A stretch of DNA of 64,000 nucleotides from Flavobacteriaceae bacterium PS02337. GTDB taxonomy: Bacteria > Bacteroidota > Bacteroidia > Flavobacteriales > Flavobacteriaceae. The stretch is from the NCBI GenBank assembly GCA_029959285.1, contig JASCOE010000005.1, positions 186,001-250,000 of the forward strand, in the 5' to 3' direction. Made by a program: the position numbers and the translations under genes. The notes below the pieces were generated by a model. It searched no databases, was not told the origin of the DNA, and worked only from the letters and a program-made list of their open reading frames with translations. Positions 43,808 to 52,616 of this stretch are shown piece by piece; position 1 is the stretch's first letter; each line of letters opens with the position of its first letter.

Positions 43808-44389
43808 TTATCCGTGAACGGTTTCGTTTTTACCATAATTGGTAATGATAGAACCTTCGTATTCAATCCATTCTTTCCAACGTTTGTCAATATCAATGTT
43901 GTCTTGATATTTTCTGGCAAATCCTAAAAAAGTGGTGTAATGTCCGGCTTCAGAAATCATTAAATCTCGATAAAATTTTGCTAATTCTTCGTCTTTTATG
44001 TTTTCAGAAAGTACTTTAAAACGCTCACAGCTTCTAGCTTCGATCATAGCAGAAAATAATAAGCGGTCGCAAAGTGCATCGCGTCGGCTTCCATCTTTTT
44101 TCATGAATTTAAAAAGTTCATTTACATAATGATCTTTTCTTTCGCGACCTAAAGTTAGTCCACGTTTTTTAATAACATCATGAACCATTTGCAAATGTTC
44201 CAGTTCTTCTCTGGCAATTATTAACATTTCGGTTACTAATTCTTCTAATTCAGAATTATAAGTCACAATGCTAATCGCATTTGAAGCTGCTTTTTGCTCG
44301 CACCAAGCGTGATCCGTTAAAATTTCTTCGATATTAGATTCAACGATATTTACCCATCTAGGGTCTGTAGCTAATTTTAATCCCAACAT
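43808..44389 (-). CDS. miaE: tRNA-(ms2io6A37) hydroxylase MiaE-like
   Basis: A 193-residue ferritin-like non-haem di-iron enzyme predicted to hydroxylate the isopentenyl group of ms2i6A at position 37 of tRNAs. The di-iron ligands are visible in DHAWCEQKAASNAI (Glu and His region near residues 26-35), REELEHLQMVHD, MIEARSCERF and ISEAGHY. The length matches the family. A -7 box TAATTTTG lies at 44413-44420, divergent from the glycosyltransferase gene. It lies 52 bases before the AsmA ATG, so they may share a transcript. Confidence 0.9.
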   Translation of the reverse strand: MLGLKLATDPRWVNIVESNIEEILTDHAWCEQKAASNAISIVTYNSELEELVTEMLIIAREELEHLQMVHDVIKKRGLTLGRERKDHYVNELFKFMKKDGSRRDALCDRLLFSAMIEARSCERFKVLSENIKDEELAKFYRDLMISEAGHYTTFLGFARKYQDNIDIDKRWKEWIEYEGSIITNYGKNETVHG

Positions 44390-44412
44390 AATTTCCCAGC
44401 ATTTAGTTCATG

Positions 44413-44420
44413 CAAAATTA
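44413..44420 (-). promoter_or_regulatory. miaE -7 promoter box
   Basis: TAATTTTG on the minus strand, exact TAnnTTTG, 23 bases upstream of the ATG. Confidence 0.45.
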
Positions 44421-44502
44421 GTGTTTTTTATTACTAAAAATCAGGAAATATCGAGGGATTACGCTTAAAAAAGCATTATTTTGTAAGTTGAAAATTTTTA
44501 CA

Positions 44503-45744
44503 ATGAATCAGCAAAAAAAACTTTTAATTATTGGGTTTGTCTGGCCTGAACCAAATTCTTCTGCAGCTGGCGGAAGAATGATGCAATTGATTTCGATTTT
44601 TAAACAAAACGGATTCGAAATAACATTTGCCAGCGCCGCACAAGACAGTGATTTTATGGTGAATTTGTCTGAATTTGGAATTGAAAAAAAGAGCATCGAA
44701 CTTAATTCTTCTAGTTTTGATGATTTTGTCTCAGAATTAAATCCCAACGTTGTTTTGTTTGATCGATTTATGATTGAAGAACAATTTGGATGGCGAGTTG
44801 TCGAAAAATGTCCAAATGCAATCAGAATTTTAGATACAGAAGATTTACATTCTTTGAGAACGGCAAGACAAAAAGCATTCAAAGAAAACCGAACTTTCGA
44901 AATGTATGATTTATTGTCTGAGGAAGTTGCAAAACGCGAAATAGCCAGCATTTTAAGATGCGATTTATCTTTGATTATTTCAAAATTTGAAATAAATGTT
45001 TTAAAAGATGTTTTCAAAATTAATGAAGATTTACTTTTCTATCTTCCATTTTTGGTTAAAAAAATGAATGAAGAAGAGCTTTCGAAATTGCCTTCTTTTG
45101 AGAATCGTAAAAATTTTGTTTTCATCGGAAATTTTCTTCATGAACCCAATTGGAATACCGTTCAATATTTAAAAGAAGCAATTTGGCCTTTAATAAAAAA
45201 GAATTTTCCAGAAGCAGTTTTAGAAGTTTATGGCGCTTATCCTTCTCAAAAAGTCCTGCAATTGCATCAGCCTAAAAACGGTTTTTTTATTATGGGAAGG
45301 GCAGAAGATGCCAACGAAATTGTAAAGAAATCAAGAATTGTTTTAGCGCCAATTCGTTTTGGGGCTGGTTTAAAAGGGAAATTGTTAGAAGCAATGCAAT
45401 GTGGAACGCCAAGTGTAACAACTTCAATTGGTTCCGAAGCCATGCACGCTGATTTACCTTGGAATGGTTTTGTTGAAGATAATCCAGAGGAATTTTCAAA
45501 AAAAGCAATTACACTTTATCAAGACGAAAATCTTTGGAAAGAATCTCAAAAAAATGGAATTCAAATCATTAATAAATGTTATCAAAAAAGCGATTATTCA
45601 GATAAATTAATTTCATTGGTAAATTCACTTTTAATAAATTCTGAAAGCCATCGACTACATAATTTCATGGGGAATTTATTGCAGCATCATGCGTATAAAA
45701 GCACAATGTATATGTCAAAATGGATTGAAGCGAAGAATAAATAG
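44503..45744 (+). CDS. Glycosyltransferase, GT-B fold (family 4-like)
   Basis: 413 residues from the ATG at 44503; the TTG at 44488 is in frame but unnecessary. The N-terminal Rossmann domain starts KKLLIIGFVWPEPNSSAAGG. The C-terminal nucleotide-sugar domain contains NFVFIGNFLHEPNWNTV, the linker YGAYPSQKV and the donor-site segment FGAGLKGKLLEAMQCGTPSV with the conserved E of the EX7E-like motif. Cytoplasmic; substrate unknown. It stands alone rather than in a polysaccharide cluster. A 15-base inverted repeat starts at the stop codon. Confidence 0.86.
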   Translation: MNQQKKLLIIGFVWPEPNSSAAGGRMMQLISIFKQNGFEITFASAAQDSDFMVNLSEFGIEKKSIELNSSSFDDFVSELNPNVVLFDRFMIEEQFGWRVVEKCPNAIRILDTEDLHSLRTARQKAFKENRTFEMYDLLSEEVAKREIASILRCDLSLIISKFEINVLKDVFKINEDLLFYLPFLVKKMNEEELSKLPSFENRKNFVFIGNFLHEPNWNTVQYLKEAIWPLIKKNFPEAVLEVYGAYPSQKVLQLHQPKNGFFIMGRAEDANEIVKKSRIVLAPIRFGAGLKGKLLEAMQCGTPSVTTSIGSEAMHADLPWNGFVEDNPEEFSKKAITLYQDENLWKESQKNGIQIINKCYQKSDYSDKLISLVNSLLINSESHRLHNFMGNLLQHHAYKSTMYMSKWIEAKNK

Positions 45745-45783
45745 TCACAGTTTTCAGACCTATAATTACTGAAAACTGTGACT
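45743..45783. terminator. Inverted repeat between convergent glycosyltransferase and AraC genes
   Basis: Arms AGTCACAGTTTTCAG (45743-45757) and CTGAAAACTGTGACT (45769-45783) pair perfectly, followed by more ACTGAAAACT units. The same CTGAAAACT units occur near 8630 and 30657. T-tracts are poor, so it is a repeat first and a terminator only by position. Confidence 0.55.
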
Positions 45784-45802
45784 GAAAACTGAAAACTCTA
45801 AA

Positions 45803-46681
45803 CTAAGCTTCCATTTTTCCAAATCCCACAGTTTCGCGATAAATTTGAGGTGAAACATCGGCATTAGTTTTAAAGAAACGACTGAAATAATGTTCGTCGT
45901 CATAACCTAATTCATAAGCGATTTCTTTGACCGTTTTGTTGGTCATGTATAATTCTCTTTTAGCCTCAATAATAATTCTTTCCGAAATTAAATCGGTTAA
46001 AGTTTTGTTGAAATAATTTTTAGATAATTTGGCTAAAGCTTTTGGAGAAATATTCAATAAATCGGCATAATTTCCTGCCGAATGTTTGGTTTTAAAATTG
46101 AGTTCAATCGCATCTTTTAAGTTTTGAAGAATAATAGGTTCTTTCGAATTTGGAATGGATCGCATTTCTTCTAATTGCTCGGTTTTTAATCTTGAAGCCG
46201 TAATCAAAAAAATCTTCAAATACGAAATAAGCAATTCATATTGCGCCAATTCTGCATTTTGAATTTCGGCTTTCATTTGATCAATAACCATTTTGAAAGT
46301 CTGCGCAGCCTGTTCTGTAACTTTAACATAAGGAGGCTGATAAATATTATTGAACAAAACACCATTACAAGAAACTTCTTTTTGGTGCATATGAATGCAG
46401 TAAAAATCAGGATGAAAATGAATTGCGATTCCCTCAATTGGCTCATTTACACAAAGCATAAAAGGCTGATATGGAGAAAAAGCAAGAAGTGAGTTTTCTT
46501 CAAAATAATGTTCCGAAAAATCGGCTTTAACTTTGCCTTTTCCTTTCGTTACCCAAATCAAAGAGTAATAATTATTGCGCTGTAAATGATCAAAATGAAT
46601 ATTGTCTTCAAACGAAAGAATTTTGAAAGCCAAATTACCAGTTTGCGGATTTATCAAAGTGGAAATATTTTGAGAACTCAT
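45803..46681 (-). CDS. AraC family transcriptional regulator
   Basis: A 292-residue one-component regulator. The N-terminal cupin-like sensing half (residues 1-150; YYSLIWVTKGKGKVKADFSE, AIHFHPDFYCIHMHQ) is followed by a linker and two helix-turn-helix motifs: YADLLNISPKALAKLSKNYF and VKEIAYELGYDDEHYFSRFF, the latter typical of AraC. The ligand is unknown. The AhpD-like gene lies 96 bases upstream on the same strand and is the likely target or operon partner. Confidence 0.92.
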   Translation of the reverse strand: MSSQNISTLINPQTGNLAFKILSFEDNIHFDHLQRNNYYSLIWVTKGKGKVKADFSEHYFEENSLLAFSPYQPFMLCVNEPIEGIAIHFHPDFYCIHMHQKEVSCNGVLFNNIYQPPYVKVTEQAAQTFKMVIDQMKAEIQNAELAQYELLISYLKIFLITASRLKTEQLEEMRSIPNSKEPIILQNLKDAIELNFKTKHSAGNYADLLNISPKALAKLSKNYFNKTLTDLISERIIIEAKRELYMTNKTVKEIAYELGYDDEHYFSRFFKTNADVSPQIYRETVGFGKMEA

Positions 46682-46777
46682 AAAGTGCTGTTTTTGAAAA
46701 TATAAAGATAGCCATGAAATAAATCCGTAGCTATCTTTATAAATTGTTTTTTGTTATAGTGAATGCGTATTTGCTGA

Positions 46778-47308
46778 TTAAACCGCTGGAAAATCAATTT
46801 CAGTGTTGGCAACGTTGTTGAAGTAATTTGTCAAAACATTCAAGGCAACGTGAGCAATAGTTTCTGCAATTTCGGCATCTGCAACTCCTGCATTTTTAGC
46901 TTTATTTACATCTTCATCATTTACTAATCCATTTTTGCTGATTAAAACTTTAGCAAATTGTAATATTGCCTCTGTTTTTCCATCAGTAGAATTTCCTGTT
47001 CTTGCTGCTTTTAAAATCGCTGGATCTGCTTTAACTAATTTTTCTCCAATAAAAGTGTGAGCTGCTAAACAGTAATCACAAGAATTGGTTTCTGAAACTG
47101 CTAAAGCGATTAATTCGCCAGTTTTTGCACTTAGTTTTCCGTGGCTTAAAGCGCCGCTTAAATTCAAATATCCTTCCAGAACTGCTGGAGAATTCCCCAT
47201 TGTTCTCATCATGTTTGGTACAACGCCTAATTTTGCCTGAACTGCGTTGAATAAATCTTTAGTTTTTCCTGTTACTTCTTCTGGGTTTAATGCTGTTAAT
47301 CGTGTCAT
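46778..47308 (-). CDS. Carboxymuconolactone decarboxylase family (AhpD-like) protein
   Basis: A 176-residue all-helical protein of the CMD/AhpD group, often peroxidase-linked or redox active. The paired-Cys motif SCDYCLAAHTFIGEKL (about residues 85-100), with the following His, is the AhpD-like active site. MMRTMGNSPAVLEGYLNLSGAL is a typical preceding segment. Peroxidase activity or a role in thiol redox balance is inferred. It is next to an AraC regulator on the same strand. Confidence 0.9.
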   Translation of the reverse strand: MTRLTALNPEEVTGKTKDLFNAVQAKLGVVPNMMRTMGNSPAVLEGYLNLSGALSHGKLSAKTGELIALAVSETNSCDYCLAAHTFIGEKLVKADPAILKAARTGNSTDGKTEAILQFAKVLISKNGLVNDEDVNKAKNAGVADAEIAETIAHVALNVLTNYFNNVANTEIDFPAV

Positions 47309-47429
47309 TTTATTTCAATTTTAATGTTATAATTTGTTGTTGTCTTTTGACATTACAAAGTTGCGACGATTACAGATTTTACAACATGGAGAATGTACGC
47401 TATGTGATGGATAATTTTTCCTAGCTTTT

Positions 47430-47580
47430 TTTTCAGGAGCCGATCCAGCTTTCCGCTTCAAGTCCTCACTAAAAACCCTGATTTTTCTAAGCCATAAAAC
47501 GAGCTTCCGTTGGTCGCTGTTTTCTAGCAAGAAAAATCAGGGTTTTTAGTTCCGGGCTTTCCACTACAATCTGGGCTAGG
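47430..47580. other. Structured intergenic element with 21-bp perfect stem
   Basis: The arms at 47468-47488 (ACTAAAAACCCTGATTTTTC then T) and 47530-47550 are exact complements. Outside them lie partly complementary GC-richer blocks: GCTTTCCGCTTCAAG on the left and CCGGGCTTTCCACTACAATC on the right. The whole can fold into one long hairpin. I recall similar CTTTCCGCTTCAATC-type elements in other Flavobacterium intergenic regions. A 67-codon frame here (47327-47530, minus) is an accidental reading of it. Confidence 0.55.
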
Positions 47581-47612
47581 GCACTCGTTTTCATAAGAGT
47601 GTTTTCGGGTAG

Positions 47613-47796
47613 TTTGTCATTTCGAGGAACGAGAAATCACACGAGAAACTCTACAAGGATTGAAAATATACTAAGTGTTTTTTCATCTAGTTTGTCATTC
47701 CGAGGAACGAGGAATCTCCGCAAGTAGCTCTACAAAGATTGTCGATTCTGATTGTGGAGTTTCTCGCGGAGATTCCTCGTTCCTCGGAATGACAAA
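47613..47796. repeat. REP-like palindromes, family A, tandem copies
   Basis: A half copy (GTTTGTCATTTCGAGGAACG) at 47613-47637, then a full copy with perfect 31-base arms at 47691-47721 and 47766-47796 built on GTCATTCCGAGGAACGAGGA. Together with the preceding structured element it fills the 550-base gap between the AhpD-like gene and the M1 peptidase; no gene is seen. Confidence 0.85.
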
Positions 47797-47805
47797 CAAA
47801 CGTAA

Positions 47806-47843
47806 AAAAAAATAGGCTGTTCATTAGGAACAGCCTATTTTTT
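47806..47843 (-). terminator. Terminator of the M1 aminopeptidase gene
   Basis: Arms AAAAAAATAGGCTGTTC and GAACAGCCTATTTTTT around a 5-base loop, 20 bases after the stop codon on the minus strand. Confidence 0.85.
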
Positions 47844-47862
47844 AGAATTATATTATTGAAAG

Positions 47863-49710
47863 TTATTTCAAAATCCCTTCAACAGCCTGAATAGTTGTAG
47901 CATGATAACCAGATTTTGCTTTTTCAAAAATCTGTTTTGCCCAAACTTTTCCTTCTGGAGTTTTTACCATTTCTTTATAAAGCATCATAACAGAACCTGT
48001 TCTGCTAATTCCAATTAAAAATTGTTCAATATCAGGATTTGCAGCTTTATATTGGTGAATAATTGCTTGAACAAACCATTGACGTTTGATAATGAAATTT
48101 CCACCTTTTGTAAAATTAAATTCTTTATCAATCGATTCCATTTCTTTTACAGTAATATCAGCAGGAAGATGATCTATAAAGTGCTGTTTTTCTGCGGTAG
48201 TTGTGATTTTTTTACTTAAACCTGCAACGCCAGTTTCTCTCCAACTTTTTTGAATTTTATCAATAGCATCAAAATCAGCAGAACTTACAGGAAGAATATT
48301 TGATGGAATTCCTGGTTTGTAAATCCATTCTTCTAATTGGATTTTATCAGCTAAAGCTTTATCTCCTTTGATTAAATTCTCATTCAAATATTTAACGAAA
48401 TCTTCAGTTGTGATAGATTGGAAAGCATGAGAATCAAAATAGTTTTTAATAAAAGGATCGAATTTCTCACGTCCAACTGCGTTTTCAATAACTCTCAAAA
48501 AAGCATAGCCTTTTACATAAGGAATCATACTAATTCCGTCGTCAGGATTTCTTCCAGTCAAGCTAACTTTTAATCTTGTGTCTGGACTTGTGTTTCCATA
48601 TTCTGCAACATTATCAACTAATTCTTTGTTGGTGATAACGTTTTGCATTTCAAATTCTTTCTTTCCGAAAATAGCTTCACCAATTCTGTGTTCAACATAA
48701 GTTGTAAAACCTTCATTTAACCAAATATCATCCCAAGTTGCATTGGTAACTAAATTTCCGCTCCAACTGTGACCTAATTCGTGTGCCAATAAACTGGTTA
48801 AAGAACGATCTCCAGCAATTACGCCCGGAGTTAAGAAAGTCAAGTTCGGATTCTCCATTCCGCCATAAGGAAAACTTGGAGGTAAAACCAAAACATCATA
48901 ACGTCCCCAACGATAAGGACCATAAAGTTTTTCGGCAGCAACAACCATTTTTCCAAGTTCAGCAAATTCCCAAGCCGATTTTTTTAGCATAGATGGTTCT
49001 GCATAAACTCCTGTTCTGTTATCAATTGCTTGAAATTCAATATCTCCAACTGCAATTGCCATTAAATAAGAAGGAATGGCTTTGTCTTGTTTGAAAGTAT
49101 AGACTCCAGTATCATTTTTCTTCTGCGGATTTACGGCGCTCATAACAGCTAACAAATCTTTTGGAACCGTAACTTTTGCATTATAAGTAAAACGAATTCC
49201 AGGTGAGTCCTGACACGGAATCCATGTTCTTGACCAAACACTTTCTCCTTGAGAGAATAAAAACGGTTTCTTTTTGTCAGCTGTTTGTTCTGGTTTCAGC
49301 CATTGTAAAGCCACAGCGTCTTTAGTTGTATTGTAGTAAATGTTTACTTTGGTTGTATTTGGCTCAATTGTAATATGAAGTGGTTTTCCGTGAAATTCAA
49401 CATCTTTTCCAAGCTCGAATTTAGTTTCTTTTTCTTCGTCACCTAAAGTTACTTTTGTGATATTTAAAGTGTTTTCGTCGAAAATAATTTCATTTCCTTT
49501 GCTGATATTGTCAATTGTCCAAGAAGCTTTTCCTGAAATTGTTTGTGTGTCAAAATCAACTTTAATATCGAGATCCAAATGTTTTACAACTGCAAGTTCT
49601 GGTTTTGAGTAACTGTGTTCGTCTTTAGCAATCGCTGATTTTTCCGTTTGCTCTTTTTTCTGGCATGCAATTGCTGTGAGAAATAAAGCTAAAAGAATTA
49701 GTTTCTTCAT
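47863..49710 (-). CDS. M1 family aminopeptidase lipoprotein
   Basis: A 615-residue zinc aminopeptidase. The lipoprotein signal (LLALFLTAIAC, Cys about residue 16) indicates membrane anchoring. The M1 features are substrate-recognition GGMEN (PYGGMENPNLTFLTPG), zinc motif HELGHSW (HExxH) and the third ligand Glu in WLNEGFTTYVE, 19 residues on. A C-terminal leukotriene A4 hydrolase-like helical domain follows. It probably trims peptides in the periplasm or at the surface. It shares no transcript with pdhC, as a terminator separates them. Confidence 0.94.
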   Translation of the reverse strand: MKKLILLALFLTAIACQKKEQTEKSAIAKDEHSYSKPELAVVKHLDLDIKVDFDTQTISGKASWTIDNISKGNEIIFDENTLNITKVTLGDEEKETKFELGKDVEFHGKPLHITIEPNTTKVNIYYNTTKDAVALQWLKPEQTADKKKPFLFSQGESVWSRTWIPCQDSPGIRFTYNAKVTVPKDLLAVMSAVNPQKKNDTGVYTFKQDKAIPSYLMAIAVGDIEFQAIDNRTGVYAEPSMLKKSAWEFAELGKMVVAAEKLYGPYRWGRYDVLVLPPSFPYGGMENPNLTFLTPGVIAGDRSLTSLLAHELGHSWSGNLVTNATWDDIWLNEGFTTYVEHRIGEAIFGKKEFEMQNVITNKELVDNVAEYGNTSPDTRLKVSLTGRNPDDGISMIPYVKGYAFLRVIENAVGREKFDPFIKNYFDSHAFQSITTEDFVKYLNENLIKGDKALADKIQLEEWIYKPGIPSNILPVSSADFDAIDKIQKSWRETGVAGLSKKITTTAEKQHFIDHLPADITVKEMESIDKEFNFTKGGNFIIKRQWFVQAIIHQYKAANPDIEQFLIGISRTGSVMMLYKEMVKTPEGKVWAKQIFEKAKSGYHATTIQAVEGILK

Positions 49711-49749
49711 TTTATGAGGTTTTGAATTTGAGGATGAAAATTAAACAAA

Positions 49750-49781
49750 AAATCCCGTTTTGAATAAACAAAACGGGATTT
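49750..49781 (-). terminator. Terminator of pdhA-pdhC
   Basis: Arms AAATCCCGTTTTG and CAAAACGGGATTT around a 6-base loop, followed by a T-run on the minus strand. Confidence 0.88.
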
Positions 49782-49801
49782 AATTATAAAATTAACAACA
49801 A

Positions 49802-51454
49802 TTACGCCAACATTGTAACTGGGCTTTCGATGTATTGTTTTAATGTTTGTAAGAACTGAGCTCCAGTTGCCCCGTCAATTGTTCTGTGGTCGCAAGCTAA
49901 TGATAACATCATTGTGTTTCCAACTACGATTTGACCGTTTTTAACTACTGGTTTCTCAACAATTGCACCTACAGAAAGGATCGCAGAGTTTGGTTGGTTG
50001 ATAATTGAATTGAATTCAGTGATACCAAACATTCCAAGGTTAGATACTGTAAAAGTACTTCCTTCCATTTCTTGTGGTCCAAGTTTTTTGTTTTTAGCTC
50101 TTCCAGCAAGATCTCTTACTGAACCGCCAATTTGAGATAAACTCATAGCGTCAGTAAATTTCAATACAGGAACAACTAATCCATCTTCAACAGCTACAGC
50201 AACACCAATGTTTACGTGGTGGTTGATGATGATAGCGTCTTCTTTCCACTGAGAGTTGATTTTTGGATGTTTTTTCAATGCTAAAGCACAAGCTTTGATC
50301 ACCATATCGTTGAAAGATACTTTTGTATCTGGAACGCTATTGATAGCAGCTCTTGCTTGCATCGCTTCGTCCATACTCACTTCGATCACTAAGTTATAGT
50401 GAGGCGCAGTAAATAAAGATTCTGCCAAACGTTTAGCAATGATTTTACGCATTTGAGAATTTTTGATCTCTTCTGTGTAAACTTCTCCGGCAGGAACAAA
50501 TACTTTTGGCGCAGCAGGAGCAGACGCTTCTTGTTTTGCAGCAGGTGCAGAAGCAGCTGATTGTCCTTGTGCTGCAGGAGTAAAGTTTTCGATATCGCTT
50601 TTTACGATACGTCCGTTTTCTCCAGATCCTTTCACTTGAGATAATTGGATTCCTTTGTCAGAAGCAATTTTCTTAGCTAATGGTGAAGCTAAAACTCTTC
50701 CATTTGAATTGTCAGCTACAGTTTCTGTTGCTTTTTCAGCAGCAGGAGCAGCTTTTGTTTCTTCAGCAGCAGGAGCGCTTGCTGGTGCAGCACCTCCGGC
50801 AGTATAATTTTCGGCAATTCCAGAAATATCAGTTCCTGCAGGTCCAATAATAGCTAATAAGCTGTCAACTGGGGCAGTGCTTCCTTCTTGAATTCCGATA
50901 TATAATAATGTTCCAGCATTGAAAGACTCAAACTCCATAGTAGCTTTGTCTGTTTCAATTTCTGCTAAAATATCGCCTTCAGCTACAGTATCACCCACTT
51001 TTTTCAACCAAGTTGCTACTGTACCTTCAGTCATTGTATCACTCAAACGTGGCATAGTTACAACTACAACACCTTTAGGTAATTCAGTTGCTGCTTTTGC
51101 AGGAGCAGCAGTTTCAGTTTTTGCTTCAGCAGCTGGAGCGTCCGCTTTTGGTTCCGAAGCTTCGGAACTAGCAGCAGGAGCATCACCACCAGCTAAAAGA
51201 GCAGAAATATCTTCTCCTTCTTTACCAATAATTGCTAATAATGAATCAACAGGAGCAGTTTCTCCAGCTTGAATTCCGATATGTAAAAGAGTTCCTTCGT
51301 TAAAAGATTCGAACTCCATTGTTGCTTTATCTGTTTCAATTTCAGCTAAGATATCTCCTTCGCTAATTTTGTCGCCTACTTTTTTTAACCAAGTCGCTAC
51401 CGTTCCTTCCGTCATAGTATCGCTCAAACGAGGCATTGTTACTTTAATCGCCAT
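49802..51454 (-). CDS. Pyruvate dehydrogenase E2, dihydrolipoamide acetyltransferase
   Basis: The 550-residue core of the pyruvate dehydrogenase complex. Two nearly identical lipoyl domains (residues about 1-78 and 130-207) each carry the lipoylated Lys in EIETDKATMEFES. Ala/Glu-rich hinges separate them from the E3-binding domain (RVLASPLAKKIASDKGIQLS) and the catalytic acyltransferase domain with the HxxxD-type motif DHRTIDGATGAQFL. It follows the E1-alpha gene by four bases. Length is usual for a two-lipoyl E2. Confidence 0.96.
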   Translation of the reverse strand: MAIKVTMPRLSDTMTEGTVATWLKKVGDKISEGDILAEIETDKATMEFESFNEGTLLHIGIQAGETAPVDSLLAIIGKEGEDISALLAGGDAPAASSEASEPKADAPAAEAKTETAAPAKAATELPKGVVVVTMPRLSDTMTEGTVATWLKKVGDTVAEGDILAEIETDKATMEFESFNAGTLLYIGIQEGSTAPVDSLLAIIGPAGTDISGIAENYTAGGAAPASAPAAEETKAAPAAEKATETVADNSNGRVLASPLAKKIASDKGIQLSQVKGSGENGRIVKSDIENFTPAAQGQSAASAPAAKQEASAPAAPKVFVPAGEVYTEEIKNSQMRKIIAKRLAESLFTAPHYNLVIEVSMDEAMQARAAINSVPDTKVSFNDMVIKACALALKKHPKINSQWKEDAIIINHHVNIGVAVAVEDGLVVPVLKFTDAMSLSQIGGSVRDLAGRAKNKKLGPQEMEGSTFTVSNLGMFGITEFNSIINQPNSAILSVGAIVEKPVVKNGQIVVGNTMMLSLACDHRTIDGATGAQFLQTLKQYIESPVTMLA

Positions 51455-51458
51455 GATG

Positions 51459-52457
51459 TTATAGTTTATGAGGTGTAAATGGATAGTCTTCTTGTGCGTA
51501 TACTACATCGTATAATTGTTGTAAGTCTGGGTATGGAGATTCTTCAGCGAATTTCTGACACTCTTCAACCAAGTCTTTAACTCTTTGGTCAATTACTTCA
51601 ATTTCTTCTTCAGTAGCATATTTTTGATCCATAATTACATCAAGAACTTGCGTAATTGGGTCAATTTTTTTGTACTCTTCAACCTCTTCTTTAGAACGGT
51701 ATAATTGTGCATCAGACATAGAGTGTCCTCTGTAACGGTACGTTTTCATTTCAAGGAAAGTTGGTCCGTCTCCCCGACGCGCTCTTTCGATAGCTTCGTG
51801 CATTGCTTCAGCAACTTTTACAGGGTTCATTCCGTCAACAGGTCCGCAAGGCATTTCGTAACCTAAACCTAATTTCCAGATGTCAGTGTGGTTTGCAGTT
51901 CTTTCTACAGAAGTTCCCATTGCGTAACCGTTGTTTTCAACGATAAATACAACTGGAAGTTTCCATAACATAGCCATGTTGAAAGCTTCGTGAAGAGAAC
52001 CTTGTCTAGCAGCACCATCACCAAAGTAAGTCATAGTAACACCGCCAGTATTGAAATATTTATCAGCGAAAGCTAAACCAGCTCCCACAGGAATTTGTCC
52101 ACCTACGATTCCGTGTCCTCCGTAAAAACGGTGTTCTTTAGAGAAAATGTGCATAGAACCTCCCATACCTTTAGAAGTTCCTGTTGCTTTTCCTAAAAGT
52201 TCTGCCATTACGTTTCTAGGATCAACTCCCATACCAATTGGCTGAACGTGGTTTCTGTAAGCAGTAATCATTTTGTCTTTGGTCAAATCCATAGCGTGCA
52301 GTGCGCCAGCTAATACAGCTTCTTGACCATTATATAGGTGTAGAAAACCTCTAACTTTTTGTTGAATGTATAATGCTGCAAGTTTGTCTTCAAACTTTCT
52401 CCAAAGTAGCATGTCTTCATACCACTTTAAATATACCTCTTTTGTAACTTCTTTCAT
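51459..52457 (-). CDS. pdhA: Pyruvate dehydrogenase E1 component, alpha subunit
   Basis: A 332-residue subunit binding thiamine pyrophosphate for pyruvate decarboxylation. The TPP motif GDGAARQGSLHEAFNMA continues to VENNGYAMGT (GDG-x-NN). The phosphorylation-loop-like region RYRGHSMSDAQLYR is present, as is GSMHIFSKEHRFYGGHGIVG. E1-beta is expected elsewhere: the next gene downstream is E2. A -7 box TATTTTTG at 52559-52566 gives a leader of about 95 bases with a small CCCGACC/GGTCGGG-type hairpin at its start. Confidence 0.96.
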   Translation of the reverse strand: MKEVTKEVYLKWYEDMLLWRKFEDKLAALYIQQKVRGFLHLYNGQEAVLAGALHAMDLTKDKMITAYRNHVQPIGMGVDPRNVMAELLGKATGTSKGMGGSMHIFSKEHRFYGGHGIVGGQIPVGAGLAFADKYFNTGGVTMTYFGDGAARQGSLHEAFNMAMLWKLPVVFIVENNGYAMGTSVERTANHTDIWKLGLGYEMPCGPVDGMNPVKVAEAMHEAIERARRGDGPTFLEMKTYRYRGHSMSDAQLYRSKEEVEEYKKIDPITQVLDVIMDQKYATEEEIEVIDQRVKDLVEECQKFAEESPYPDLQQLYDVVYAQEDYPFTPHKL

Positions 52458-52558
52458 CTGAATTCTTTCTTTTGCTAAAGTTGTTTGTGTTATCGATTAT
52501 TGTGCCTGTAACGCAAAATAGTTTCCTCCCACAAATTTGCGCCCGAAAGGTCGGGATG

Positions 52559-52566
52559 CAAAAATA
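52559..52566 (-). promoter_or_regulatory. pdhA -7 promoter box
   Basis: TATTTTTG on the minus strand, exact TAnnTTTG. The predicted start site falls at the hairpin 52542-52555. Confidence 0.45.
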
Positions 52567-52616
52567 AGACATTACATTTAAGAACTAAAATTTAATGACT
52601 ACTTTTTGGCTTTTTT

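Noticed and set aside
43756-43920. N-terminal extension of the AsmA gene
   Set aside because: Overlaps the miaE-like gene and precedes the membrane anchor; the ATG at 43755 is the natural start.
47327-47530. 67-codon minus-strand frame
   Set aside because: It is a translation of the structured repeat element; the palindrome explains the sequence.
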